Positions 11,865 through 18,906 of a stretch of DNA of 41,865 bases are shown here, one piece after another; the first letter of the stretch is position 1, and every line of letters begins with the position of its first letter. The notes under the pieces were generated by a model. The model saw only the letters and a program-made list of their open reading frames with translations, did not search any database and had not been told where the DNA came from. Location: contig JAGPCO010000067.1 of NCBI GenBank assembly GCA_018058095.1, positions 1 through 41,865 on the forward strand, written 5' to 3'. The translations under genes were made by a program, and so were the position numbers. This DNA is from Kofleriaceae bacterium (GTDB lineage Bacteria > Myxococcota_A > Polyangia > Haliangiales > Haliangiaceae).

Positions 11865-12791
11865 ATGACCTTTCCCCAGATGAAACGCGCCTACTCGGCG
11901 GGCCACTTCGGGCTGTACTTCGACGGCTCGACCACCCCCGGCTACGTCAAGTCGATCGAGGGTGGCTTCGCCAAGGCCAACACCATGGCCGAGCCGGTTG
12001 GCACCGACAACCAGCAGATCAAGCACACCTCGACCCGAGAGATCGAGCCGTTCACCGCCGAGCTCGGCCTGGCCGATTGCCGCGACGCGATGACCTGGAT
12101 CCGCGACTCCTGGCGCAAGCAGTCGTCGCGCCGCAGCGGCCGCATCGTCCACGGCGACTTCAACATGTTCGAGCAGCTCGATCACGAGTTCCGCGAGGCG
12201 CTCATCATGGAGGCCGGCTTTCCGGCGCTCGAGGGTGGGGCCGGCCGCGAGTCGAGCTACCTGCGCCTCAAGTTCCTGCCCGAGGCCGTGGTGTCGAAGC
12301 GCAGCGGCACCAGCAGCCGCATCGTCACCCCGCTGGCCCCGCAGCAGAAGCAGTGGCTCAACTCCGCCTTCCGCTTCAGCCTCGAGGGGCTGGACATGTC
12401 GAAGGTCAACAAGATCGACGCGTTCACCATCAAGCAGGGCGTTCGCACCCTGCACACCGGGCGCGAGCTGTACCCGGAGATCGAGCCGACCAAGATCGAG
12501 TTCCCCGACCTCACCGTGTACATGGCGCTCGAGTACGCCGACTCGGTGATGCGCTGGTACGATCAGTTCGTGCGCGCCGGCAAGCGCGACCCGCGGTCCG
12601 AGCGGACCGGCTCGATCGAGTACCTGCACCCCGACCGCACCGGCGTCAACTTCCGGATCAACCTGTACGAGGTCGGGCTCAAGTCGTTCAACATCATCAA
12701 GTCCGACGGCATGAGTGACTCGATCAAGCGCGCCAAGTTCGAGCTGTACGTCGGCAAGATGGACGTCGATCTCGGCAGCGGCTTCGCCTGA
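11865..12791 (+). CDS. Phage tail-tube-like protein with two tube domains
   Basis: A 308-residue protein with no signal peptide. Each half appears to hold a T4 gp19-like tail-tube domain. The N-terminal half (about 12-150) begins FGLYFDG, followed by an I-E-G-G-F segment and, after a variable loop, TSTREIEPFTAEL and a helix with MTWIRDSW. The C-terminal half (about 160-300) begins FRFSLEGLDM and repeats the order: KIDAFTIKQ, a long loop, TKIEFPDLTVYM, a helix with MRWYDQFV, then strands ending KRAKFELYVGKMDV. This order of strand, loop, helix with Trp, then terminal strands is the gp19/Hcp-like tube pattern. ATG 11865 has a GGGAG ribosome site about 6 nt upstream. No sheath, baseplate or ATPase gene lies in this window. 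It may belong to a scattered contractile-injection or encapsulation-type system, or be a domesticated prophage gene. Confidence 0.65.
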   Translation: MTFPQMKRAYSAGHFGLYFDGSTTPGYVKSIEGGFAKANTMAEPVGTDNQQIKHTSTREIEPFTAELGLADCRDAMTWIRDSWRKQSSRRSGRIVHGDFNMFEQLDHEFREALIMEAGFPALEGGAGRESSYLRLKFLPEAVVSKRSGTSSRIVTPLAPQQKQWLNSAFRFSLEGLDMSKVNKIDAFTIKQGVRTLHTGRELYPEIEPTKIEFPDLTVYMALEYADSVMRWYDQFVRAGKRDPRSERTGSIEYLHPDRTGVNFRINLYEVGLKSFNIIKSDGMSDSIKRAKFELYVGKMDVDLGSGFA

Positions 12792-12803
12792 GGCACCGGG
12801 GCC

Positions 12804-13175
12804 TCACGCCCGGCGCACCAGCCACAGGCCGAGCGCGCAGCAGGCCAGCGCCCCGGCGCTGGTCAGCGCGACGTAGCCCAGCGCGCTCGCCAGCGCACGT
12901 CGCTCGAGCAGGCCCACCGTCTCCAGCGCGAAGCTGGAGTAGGTGGTGAAGCCGCCGAGCAGCCCGGTCAGCACGACCAGGCGCCAGCGCCCGGCCAGCA
13001 GGCCATGCCGCTCGAGCAGGGCGTAGGCCAGGCCGATGGCGAGCGAGCCGAGCAGGTTACACACCAGGGTCGGCCACGGCAGCGTGCCGCCGGGCAACAG
13101 CAGGGCCAGCCAGTACCGCAGCAGGCAGCCGAGCGCCCCGGCCCCGGCGACGGCGGCGACGTCGGCCCCGCTCAC
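12804..13175 (-). CDS. crcB: Fluoride ion channel FluC (CrcB)
   Basis: A 123-residue protein with four hydrophobic helices, the normal size for the family. It has the signature pieces: G-A-L-G-C-L-L-R-Y near the N-terminus, the Asn-containing LVCNLLGS in the second helix, and GLLGGFTTYSSF in the third, which forms the central sodium site and the Phe box. FluC works as a dual-topology homodimer in the inner membrane and exports fluoride. The start is GTG 13175, which overlaps the stop of the CPBP protease gene by 4 nt (GTGA), so it is translationally coupled. No fluoride riboswitch is evident upstream, as the gene lies inside an operon. It converges on the tail-tube-like gene. Confidence 0.92.
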   Translation of the reverse strand: MSGADVAAVAGAGALGCLLRYWLALLLPGGTLPWPTLVCNLLGSLAIGLAYALLERHGLLAGRWRLVVLTGLLGGFTTYSSFALETVGLLERRALASALGYVALTSAGALACCALGLWLVRRA

Positions 13176-13864
13176 CGCACCACCAGCACGTACAGGTCGA
13201 ACAGCGTGTGGGCGTACACGGCGTGGGCCAGCGAGCGGTACCAGCACACCAGCGCCAGGCCCAGCCCGGCCAGGGCGCGAAAGACCAGCGCGGCCCCGCT
13301 CCACGCCTCGGCGTGCGGGCCGAGGTGGTGGGCCGCGGCGAACAGGACGCTCGAGCCGACCAGGGCGATGAGCCAGGCCAGGCGGGGCGCGGCCACGCCG
13401 GCCCGGGTCAGCACCACCGCACCGCCGGCGAACAGCGCGAGCCGGAACACCAGCTCCTCGTGCACGCCGGCGCCGAGCGCGGTGACGACGTGATCGAGCT
13501 GGGCCCCGAGCGGCAGCGCCGCCACCAGCGCGCCGAGGGCGACGGCCAGGGTGAGCGCGTACAGCGTGGCCTCGACCAGCACCGGCACGACGACGGCGAG
13601 GGCCAGGCAGTGACCGCGGCCGGCCCGCCGGGCCCAGGCCAGCGCCAGCGCGGCCAGGACCGCGTGCACCACCAGGTAGGGCGCGCGCTCGCCGCCGCAC
13701 AGCGCCCAGATGCCGCGACTCACCAGGTCGGCCCGGTTGCTGGTCGTCGCGAACACCACGGCGGCGGCGTAGGCCAGCCAGACCGGGAGGATCAGCACCA
13801 GGCTGCTGGCCAGGTCGCCGTGGCCGTACCACGCCGTCGGACGCGCGCGACCGCCGCCCGTCAC
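13172..13864 (-). CDS. CPBP family intramembrane metalloprotease (CAAX/Rce1-like)
   Basis: A 230-residue membrane protein with about six to seven hydrophobic helices. It carries the three CPBP motifs: E136-E137-x-x-x-R141 in VHEELVFR, the FAAAHH motif near residue 175, and a C-terminal H-x-x-x-D in HTLFD. These residues form the glutamate/histidine active site of the ABI/Rce1 superfamily. Bacterial members cleave membrane or prenyl-like peptides or process bacteriocins; the substrate here is unknown. Its start overlaps the stop of the M16 peptidase gene by 4 nt (ATGA, 13861-13864), and its own stop overlaps the fluoride channel start, so the three genes form a tight operon in the order M16, CPBP, FluC. 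Confidence 0.85.
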   Translation of the reverse strand: MTGGGRARPTAWYGHGDLASSLVLILPVWLAYAAAVVFATTSNRADLVSRGIWALCGGERAPYLVVHAVLAALALAWARRAGRGHCLALAVVVPVLVEATLYALTLAVALGALVAALPLGAQLDHVVTALGAGVHEELVFRLALFAGGAVVLTRAGVAAPRLAWLIALVGSSVLFAAAHHLGPHAEAWSGAALVFRALAGLGLALVCWYRSLAHAVYAHTLFDLYVLVVR

Positions 13865-15633
13865 CGCGCCCCCCGGCGGGTGATCGCCGCCTCGGTGACG
13901 CGGGTGGCGGGCCCTGGGGTGGACCAGCGCCGGTGCGCGGCGTCGACCAGCTGGCGGCGACGTGCCAGCGCCGCCACGTCGGCCTCGGTCAGGCTGCGCA
14001 GCACGCGCGTGACCTCGCGCCGCTGAGCGTGGGCGCCGTGGACCCGGGCCCGGGCCCGTCGCAGCGCCGCGGCCGGCAGGGCCACGCTGGCCCGAAGCAC
14101 CTCGTCGACCGCGCGCTCGACCTCGCCGCGATCGGCCGGCGCGCAGGCCACGGTGATGGCCAGGCCATCGTCGAGGCCGCCGTCGACGAGCAGGTGGTAG
14201 GCCAGCGCGTGCTGTCGGCGCAGGCGGAGCGCGAGCGCGCCGCCCTCCCCGCCCAGCGCGCCGACCAGCACGGCGTGGGCGACGCGGGCCGGCAGGCCAG
14301 GTGGCGGCGGGGCGAACGCCAGCTCGAGCGTGGCCAGCGCCGGTGCCGAGGCCGAGGTCGACCGAGGCCGGCGGGCCGGTGCCGGCGCGACCAGCGCTCC
14401 CACCGTCGCGGCGGCGGGCGCCGGCCGGTCCGCGCCGAGGGCGGCCAGCAGCGGCTCGACGCGCCCGCCTCGGGTCGGGTAGGTCGCGACCGCGACCGCG
14501 GCGGCGCTGGCCAGGGCCGCGCTGGCCGAACGCAGGGTCTCCGGCGCGATCGCCTCCACCTGGCGCGCGTAGGCCGCGGCGAAGGCGGCGCCATCGTCGA
14601 CGTCGGCGCCGAGCGCGACCTCGAGGCCGGCGGCGTGCGCCCGCACCCGCGCCGCCGCCAGCTCGTCGAGGCTTGGCGTCAGGTCAGCCAGGGCCCGGCG
14701 CAGCCGCCGGGTCGCGTCGGCCGCCCGTGCCGGCGTGGTGGTCGCGACCAGCAACCCGGCCTCGCGCAGCGGCAGGCGGCGCAGCACGAGCCCGGGCCAG
14801 CGCACCGCGAGCACCGCCGCCAGCAGCTCGGCCATCGCCGCCGAGGCCGCCCCGGACGACCAGCGCCAGGCCAGCGCCAGCTGGCGACGGCCGGTCGACG
14901 CCACCACCGCGGCGCGCGGCGCGCGCGGCGCCTCCTCGCCGCGGCCCGGGCGCGCCACCCCGTGCCGCGCCATCGGCCGCAGCGCGTCGGCGACCACGCC
15001 CAGCACGGTGGGGCCCTCACCTCCACGCACGATCACCCGCAGGTTGCGCGTCGACCACCACCGATCGACCAGCCCGGCCAGGTCGGCCACGCGGATCGCG
15101 GCGACGCTGCTGGCGGTACCGATCACCGGGAGGCGGTACGGGTGGTGGACGAACATCCGGCGCATCAGCTCGTCGCGCAGGACCGCGCCGCTGTCGCGCC
15201 GGGTCGCCGCCAGCTCGAGCGCGACCAGCGCGCGTTCGTGCTCGACGTCGGCCGGGTCGATCCGGACCCGGGCCAGCGCGGTCGCCAGCTGGGCCGCCGC
15301 CCGCGCCGCCGCCGGCGCGGGGACGTCGGCCTCGATCCACAGCCGATCCGGGTCGGTGAACGCCCGGGCCTGCCCCCCCAGCGCCTCGACGCCAGGGCCG
15401 AGGTGACCGGCGCGGAAGATCACGTGCTCGAGCAGGTGCGCCGCCCCGGCGCGGCCGGGCGGATCGTCGGCGGCGCCGACCCCGAGCTCGAACACCAGCG
15501 TGACCCGGCCAGGGCTCGCCGCGGGCAGCACCACGGCACGCCAGCCGTCGTCATGCCGCCACCAGCCCGGGGCGACGGCGCTGGCGCCCCGGCCCTCACG
15601 CGCCGGAGGCATGGACCGTCGCCTTGATCGCAC
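13861..15633 (-). CDS. M16 family zinc metallopeptidase
   Basis: A 590-residue protein with the inverted zinc motif H66-L-L-E69-H70, and a distal Glu ligand candidate, E140 in ALVALELA, about 70 residues later as in the family. A second, degenerate M16-like half follows (about residues 245-560) with no zinc motif, so the two-domain clam-shell of pitrilysin-type peptidases is present in one chain. No convincing signal peptide is seen, unlike many periplasmic M16 proteins. The start is uncertain: GTG 15633 or ATG 15612 in this frame. The first 10-12 codons show weak G/C third-position bias, while an overlapping +1 frame (ATG 15646 to TGA 15596) shows strong bias. An N-terminal frameshift or a leader mini-ORF is possible. 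Likely role: peptide degradation (inference). Confidence 0.82.
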   Translation of the reverse strand: MRSRRRSMPPAREGRGASAVAPGWWRHDDGWRAVVLPAASPGRVTLVFELGVGAADDPPGRAGAAHLLEHVIFRAGHLGPGVEALGGQARAFTDPDRLWIEADVPAPAAARAAAQLATALARVRIDPADVEHERALVALELAATRRDSGAVLRDELMRRMFVHHPYRLPVIGTASSVAAIRVADLAGLVDRWWSTRNLRVIVRGGEGPTVLGVVADALRPMARHGVARPGRGEEAPRAPRAAVVASTGRRQLALAWRWSSGAASAAMAELLAAVLAVRWPGLVLRRLPLREAGLLVATTTPARAADATRRLRRALADLTPSLDELAAARVRAHAAGLEVALGADVDDGAAFAAAYARQVEAIAPETLRSASAALASAAAVAVATYPTRGGRVEPLLAALGADRPAPAAATVGALVAPAPARRPRSTSASAPALATLELAFAPPPPGLPARVAHAVLVGALGGEGGALALRLRRQHALAYHLLVDGGLDDGLAITVACAPADRGEVERAVDEVLRASVALPAAALRRARARVHGAHAQRREVTRVLRSLTEADVAALARRRQLVDAAHRRWSTPGPATRVTEAAITRRGAR

Positions 15634-15657
15634 GGAGCCCGCTCATCACGTCGCCGG

Positions 15658-15663
15658 ATCGTA
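15658..15663 (-). promoter_or_regulatory. -10 hexamer TACGAT before the M16 operon
   Basis: On the minus strand TACGAT ends 8 nt before a GTG at 15649 and 11 nt before an ATG at 15646. Both open a 16-17-codon reading frame that overlaps the M16 gene start out of frame. It is the probable operon promoter; a start of transcription near 15651 would leave only about 18 nt before GTG 15633. Confidence 0.4.
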
Positions 15664-15752
15664 GGCAGCTGGGTCGACGCGGGCACGTTTTTTCGCCGCG
15701 GCCAGGGCCGCCCAGCGCCCACCACGACCACGCCAGGGCACCGCGACGGCGG

Positions 15753-15758
15753 TACACT
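15753..15758 (+). promoter_or_regulatory. Leaderless-type -10 hexamer TACACT
   Basis: TACACT, preceded by GCGG, ends 6 nt before the ATG at 15765. No ribosome binding site fits in the gap, so the transcript probably begins at the start codon. Confidence 0.55.
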
Positions 15759-15764
15759 GCGGCC

Positions 15765-16259
15765 ATGAAGCTGCCCCTGACCTGGTGCGTGCTGCTGACG
15801 CTCGGCCCTGGCCTGGTCGGGTGTGGGGGGGATCCGGTCGACGCCGCCGGGGCCTACACCGCCAACGTCACCAACCGCGACAACGGCTGCAACCTGGCCA
15901 ACTGGCAGGTCGGAAACTCGGCTGCGGGCATCGGCATCACCATCACCCAGAGCGGCGCCGGCGTGACCGCCACCGTCGACGGTGTGGCCGGCGGCCTGCT
16001 CAGCCTGGCGCTCGGCAGCAACGTCTTCACCGGCGAGGTCGACGGGTCACACCTGGCGATGGTGATCGTCGGCACCCGGGCCCAGACCACCGGCAACTGC
16101 ACGTTCACCTACGACGCCGATCTCGAGGCCGATCTCGATGGCGACGTGCTGACCGGGACCCTGAGCTACCGGGCCGCGACCAACGACCAGTCCGACTGCG
16201 CGCCGATCGAGGGCTGTGTGTCGCGCCAGGACTTCAACGGCGCCCGCCCGCCGACGTGA
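15765..16259 (+). CDS. Small lipoprotein of unknown function
   Basis: A 164-residue protein with a lipoprotein signal: basic start, hydrophobic core and the lipobox LVGC at about residues 17-20, followed by GGD. The mature part is rich in Thr, Gly and Asn and looks like a beta sandwich with strands such as GIGITITQSGAGVTATVDG. It holds five to six Cys that could form disulfides. The residue after the acylated Cys is Gly rather than Asp, so there is no obvious inner-membrane retention signal by E. coli rules and outer-membrane placement is plausible. The stop overlaps the GTG of the next gene by 4 nt. I do not recognise a family. Confidence 0.75.
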   Translation: MKLPLTWCVLLTLGPGLVGCGGDPVDAAGAYTANVTNRDNGCNLANWQVGNSAAGIGITITQSGAGVTATVDGVAGGLLSLALGSNVFTGEVDGSHLAMVIVGTRAQTTGNCTFTYDADLEADLDGDVLTGTLSYRAATNDQSDCAPIEGCVSRQDFNGARPPT

Positions 16260-16915
16260 GCGGGCCCGGGCCCATCCTGATCACGCCGCGCCTCCGGCTG
16301 CGCCCGCTCGCCGATGGCGACGTCGCCGCGGTGGCCCGGATCCTGAGCGAGCCCGCGGTCGCCGCGGGGCTCGGCCACGCGCCGTCGCGTATCACCCCGG
16401 CGCTGGCGCGCGACTGGATCCGGCGCCGACGACGCCGGGCCCAGGCCGGCCTGACCTTGACCCTGGCCATGACCCGGCCCCCCGCGGACGACCTCATCGG
16501 CACCGTCAGCCTCCGGCTGACGCGGGCACATCGCCGCGGTGAGCTCGGCTACTGGCTGGGTGACGGCCACGGCGGCGCCGGGCTCGGCCGCGAGGCGGTG
16601 GCCGCCCTGGTCGACTGGCTGTTCACCCACCTGCCGATCGAGCGGGTGTTCGCGCGTCACCTGCACGGCAACCCACGCTCACGCCGCCTGCTCGACGCGC
16701 TCGGGTTCCAGCTCGAGGGCCGGCTGCGCCAGCACCACCGCCAGGGTGGTCGCCTGCACGACGTCGAGGTGCGTGGCCTGCTGCGCGCCGAATGGCAGGC
16801 CACGCGTGGGCGCCCGATCGCGCCGGGGCGGGCGCCGCCGCGCACCGCGGGTACGCCACCCCCGCCCAGCCCACGCCCCCCGGTGCCGAGCTCGCGCCGG
16901 CGCCGCCGTCCGTGA
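16256..16915 (+). CDS. GNAT acetyltransferase (RimJ/RimL-like)
   Basis: A 219-residue protein with an N-terminal ITPRLRLRPL strand typical of RimJ/RimL-type GNATs, then a central GELGYWLGDGHGGAGLGREA, which contains the acetyl-CoA binding loop (the R/Q-x-x-G-x-G/A type signature appears as GGAGLGREA). After that come NPRSRRLLDALGF and LEGRLRQ, the family's final helix and strand. Such enzymes acetylate protein N-termini or small amines; the substrate here is unknown. The C-terminal ~35 residues are Pro/Arg-rich and outside the fold. The GTG start overlaps the lipoprotein stop (GTGA, 16256-16259), so expression is coupled to that gene even though the functions look unrelated. Confidence 0.85.
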   Translation: MSGPGPILITPRLRLRPLADGDVAAVARILSEPAVAAGLGHAPSRITPALARDWIRRRRRRAQAGLTLTLAMTRPPADDLIGTVSLRLTRAHRRGELGYWLGDGHGGAGLGREAVAALVDWLFTHLPIERVFARHLHGNPRSRRLLDALGFQLEGRLRQHHRQGGRLHDVEVRGLLRAEWQATRGRPIAPGRAPPRTAGTPPPPSPRPPVPSSRRRRRP

Positions 16916-17027
16916 GCGCCTCCCCGCCTGGGGCTCGATCCACCACCCCAGGGGGCCACGTCCCTCGTGCGAGCCCGGATCCGGCCAGTCCTCCAGCCCG
17001 GACCAGGGTTTGGCGGCGCCCGGCCCC

Positions 17028-17041
17028 GGCACGGACCTTGC
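17028..17041 (+). promoter_or_regulatory. Putative sigma-54 (-24/-12) promoter
   Basis: The sequence CGGCACGGACCTTGCT fits the sigma-54 consensus TGGCACG-N4-TTGCW at all but its first base. GG (17028-17029) and GC (17040-17041) are separated by exactly 10 nt. Transcription would start near 17053, almost at the ATG 17055. No enhancer-binding site can be identified by eye in the 139-bp spacer upstream. Confidence 0.5.
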
Positions 17042-17054
17042 TCCCACCCGGGCC

Positions 17055-18032
17055 ATGACCTTCAAGTCCGCCCTCGTCTTGGCCCTGTCCGCCCCCCTGG
17101 CCGCCTGTGTCGTCGGAGAGACCGGAGACGGTGGCGGCGGTGGCGGCGGCGGCGGCGGCGGCGGTGGCGGAGGAGGAGGAGGGGGCGACATCGCCGGCGC
17201 CATCACCCAGAGCGGGTCGTGGAGCGGGGCGGTTCGCCTGACCGCCGACGCCACCCTCGAGGCGGGCGTGACCATCACGATCGCCGCCGGCACGACCTTC
17301 GAGGCGGCAGCCGGCGCCACCCTGCGGATCCACGGGTCGCTGGCCATCGCCGGCACCAGCGCCGCGCCGGTGTCGATGCTGCCGGTCGCCGGCGCCACCG
17401 CCTGGGCCGGCATGGTGGTCGAGAGCGGCGGCGCCCTCGACGTGGCCTACGCGACCGGGACCGACGTCGCCACCTTCGCCTACTGCAAGGCCGGCGCGAC
17501 CTGCACCCTCGACCACCTCGACTTCTCCGACGTCGGCAAGGCGCTGGTCGCCGAGGGCAGCGTGACCCTGACCCGGTCGCGCATCCAGAAGATGGCCAAC
17601 GGCGGCGTCACGGTGTCGGCCGGCGGCCTGGCCACCATCACCGACACCACCCTGCTCGAGTCGTCGGGCGACATCATCATCCAGAGCGGCGGATCGATGA
17701 CCATCGACCACTCGGACATCGGCGGCGCCGCCGGGGTGTACGAGCACTGCAACCTCCACATCGGCGCCGCCGACGCGGTGTCGGTCACTCGCAGCAACAT
17801 CCACTCGGCGGTATACGGCCTGATGATCGGCAACACCGACGGCGCCATCTTCCAGTACAACAACTGGTTCGAGAACTCGTCGCCGACCAACCCCGACGTC
17901 GACCCGGTCGGCGCCAACACCGCGGCCAACTTCCAGCACAACTACTGGGCGCTCGGCGCGCCGACCGTGCCCGGCGTGGACGTCAGCCTGCCCGAGGCGG
18001 CGCAGATCGCCGACGCCGGCCCCCGGCCGTAG
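17055..18032 (+). CDS. Poly-Gly lipoprotein with right-handed beta-helix
   Basis: A 325-residue protein. A signal peptide with lipobox LAAC (about 15-18) is followed by VVGETGD and then 19 consecutive Gly residues, a flexible tether. The rest (about 45-325) consists of short strands in regular coils such as LTADATLEAGVTITIAAGT, then a series of ITDTTLLESSG, MTIDHSDIGG, VSVTRSNIHSAV and FQYNNWFENS. This is the pattern of right-handed parallel beta-helix proteins of the pectate-lyase/PbH1 class. No catalytic residues of polysaccharide lyases are evident, so a binding or structural surface role is as likely as enzyme activity. The start has no Shine-Dalgarno; a sigma-54-like promoter ends 13 nt upstream. 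Confidence 0.8.
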   Translation: MTFKSALVLALSAPLAACVVGETGDGGGGGGGGGGGGGGGGGGGDIAGAITQSGSWSGAVRLTADATLEAGVTITIAAGTTFEAAAGATLRIHGSLAIAGTSAAPVSMLPVAGATAWAGMVVESGGALDVAYATGTDVATFAYCKAGATCTLDHLDFSDVGKALVAEGSVTLTRSRIQKMANGGVTVSAGGLATITDTTLLESSGDIIIQSGGSMTIDHSDIGGAAGVYEHCNLHIGAADAVSVTRSNIHSAVYGLMIGNTDGAIFQYNNWFENSSPTNPDVDPVGANTAANFQHNYWALGAPTVPGVDVSLPEAAQIADAGPRP

Positions 18033-18051
18033 CCTCTGCCGACGTCAGGCC

Positions 18052-18080
18052 TTTACCTCGGCACCGTTCTCCGCTACATA
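18052..18080 (+). promoter_or_regulatory. tRNA-His promoter
   Basis: A -35-like TTTACC (18052-18057) and -10-like TACATA (18075-18080) are 17 nt apart. The predicted start near 18087 lies a few bases before the tRNA. Confidence 0.5.
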
Positions 18081-18090
18081 CCGGGCTCAC

Positions 18091-18164
18091 GGCGGACGTA
18101 GCTCAGTTGGTAGAGCACCGGGTTGTGGTCCCGGGTGTCGTGGGTTCAAGCCCCATCGTTCGCC
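18091..18164 (+). tRNA. tRNA-His (anticodon GTG)
   Basis: A full cloverleaf can be drawn. The acceptor stem is GCGGACG (18092-18098) with CGTTCGC (18157-18163), including a G-T and no mismatch. T8 and A9 follow, then the D arm GCTC-AGTTGGTA-GAGC, the anticodon stem CCGGG/CCCGG (18118-18122 and 18130-18134) with loop TTGTGGT, and the T arm GTGGG-TTCAAGC-CCCAT. Anticodon GTG (18125-18127) reads His codons. The extra 5' G that marks tRNA-His is encoded at 18091 and pairs with the discriminator C at 18164. The 3' CCA is not encoded in full (CCG follows) and must be added. Confidence 0.95.
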
Positions 18165-18176
18165 CCGCACGTGGTC

Positions 18177-18196
18177 CTGACGGGTCCCCCCGTCAG
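18177..18196. terminator. Hairpin terminator after tRNA-His
   Basis: A perfect 8-bp stem CTGACGGG/CCCGTCAG with a 4-nt loop lies between the tRNA and the convergent rdgB gene. No T-run follows, so it may serve both strands or depend on other factors. Confidence 0.55.
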
Positions 18197-18207
18197 CGGC
18201 CGCGCCT

Positions 18208-18906
18208 TCAGGGAGCGGCGTCCGGACCAGCGGCGTCGGCCGCCGGCGGCGCCGCCAGGTAGGCGACCAGGCGCGGCGCCATCGCCCGCATGGCCCGGCC
18301 CCGATGCGACAGGTCGTTCTTGCGGCGCGAGGCGTCGGCCGGGGCCTCGGCGAAGGTGGCGCCCAGGTCGGGTGAGAAGAACAGCGGATCGTAGCCAAAG
18401 CCGCCGGCGCCGCGGGCCGCGTCGAGGATGACGCCCTCACACGCCCCGTCGGCGGTGAGGGTGATGGGGCCGAGCCGGCCGGTCACGTCGGCCAGCGCCA
18501 GCACGCAGCGGAACCGGGCGGTCCGGCCCGGCCCGGGCACCCCGGCCAGGGCCGTCAGCAGCTTGCGGTTGTTGGCGGCGTCGTCGTGGCCGTCACCGGC
18601 GTAGCGGGCGCTCAGCACGCCAGGCGCGCCACCCAGCGCGTCGACCTCGAGGCCGCTGTCGTCGGCCAGGGCCGGCACGCCGAGCGCGGCCGAGACCTCG
18701 CGCGCCTTCTTGATGGCGTTGCCGGCGAAGGTCGTGCGGTCCTCCTCGACCTCGGGCGCGACCCGCCCGAGCTCGGCCTCGGCCTCGTCGAGCGCGAGCA
18801 CGCGCAGGCCGGGCAGGAGCTGGCGCAGCTCGGTCAGCTTGCCGCGGTTGCGGGTGGCGAACACCAGCGGCGGCGACCCGACCACGGGCACCACCTCACC
18901 GCCCAC
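18208..18906 (-). CDS. rdgB: XTP/dITP pyrophosphatase (RdgB/HAM1)
   Basis: A 232-residue protein with all hallmarks of the HAM1 family. These are the phosphate loop FATRNRGK (T-x-N-x-x-K), [27 protein letters not shown] with the metal-binding Asp pair, [14 protein letters not shown], and the C-terminal NDLSHRGRA. The enzyme hydrolyses non-canonical purine nucleotides (ITP, dITP, XTP) to the monophosphates in the cytosol and protects DNA from misincorporation. The ATG at 18906 overlaps the rph stop by 11 nt; a GTG at 18894 directly after that stop is an alternative. The rph-rdgB order is common in bacteria and supports both calls. The Pro/Ala tail after the last motif is about 20 residues. Confidence 0.95.
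   Translation of the reverse strand: MGGEVVPVVGSPPLVFATRNRGKLTELRQLLPGLRVLALDEAEAELGRVAPEVEEDRTTFAGNAIKKAREVSAALGVPALADDSGLEVDALGGAPGVLSARYAGDGHDDAANNRKLLTALAGVPGPGRTARFRCVLALADVTGRLGPITLTADGACEGVILDAARGAGGFGYDPLFFSPDLGATFAEAPADASRRKNDLSHRGRAMRAMAPRLVAYLAAPPAADAAGPDAAP

Noticed and set aside
11865..12791. Prophage remnant
   Set aside because: No integrase, attachment site, capsid or other phage gene is present around the tail-tube-like gene, and its codon bias matches its neighbours.
15687..15692. T-run TTTTTT as part of a terminator
   Set aside because: No stable hairpin precedes it on the plus strand, and it lies between divergent genes.
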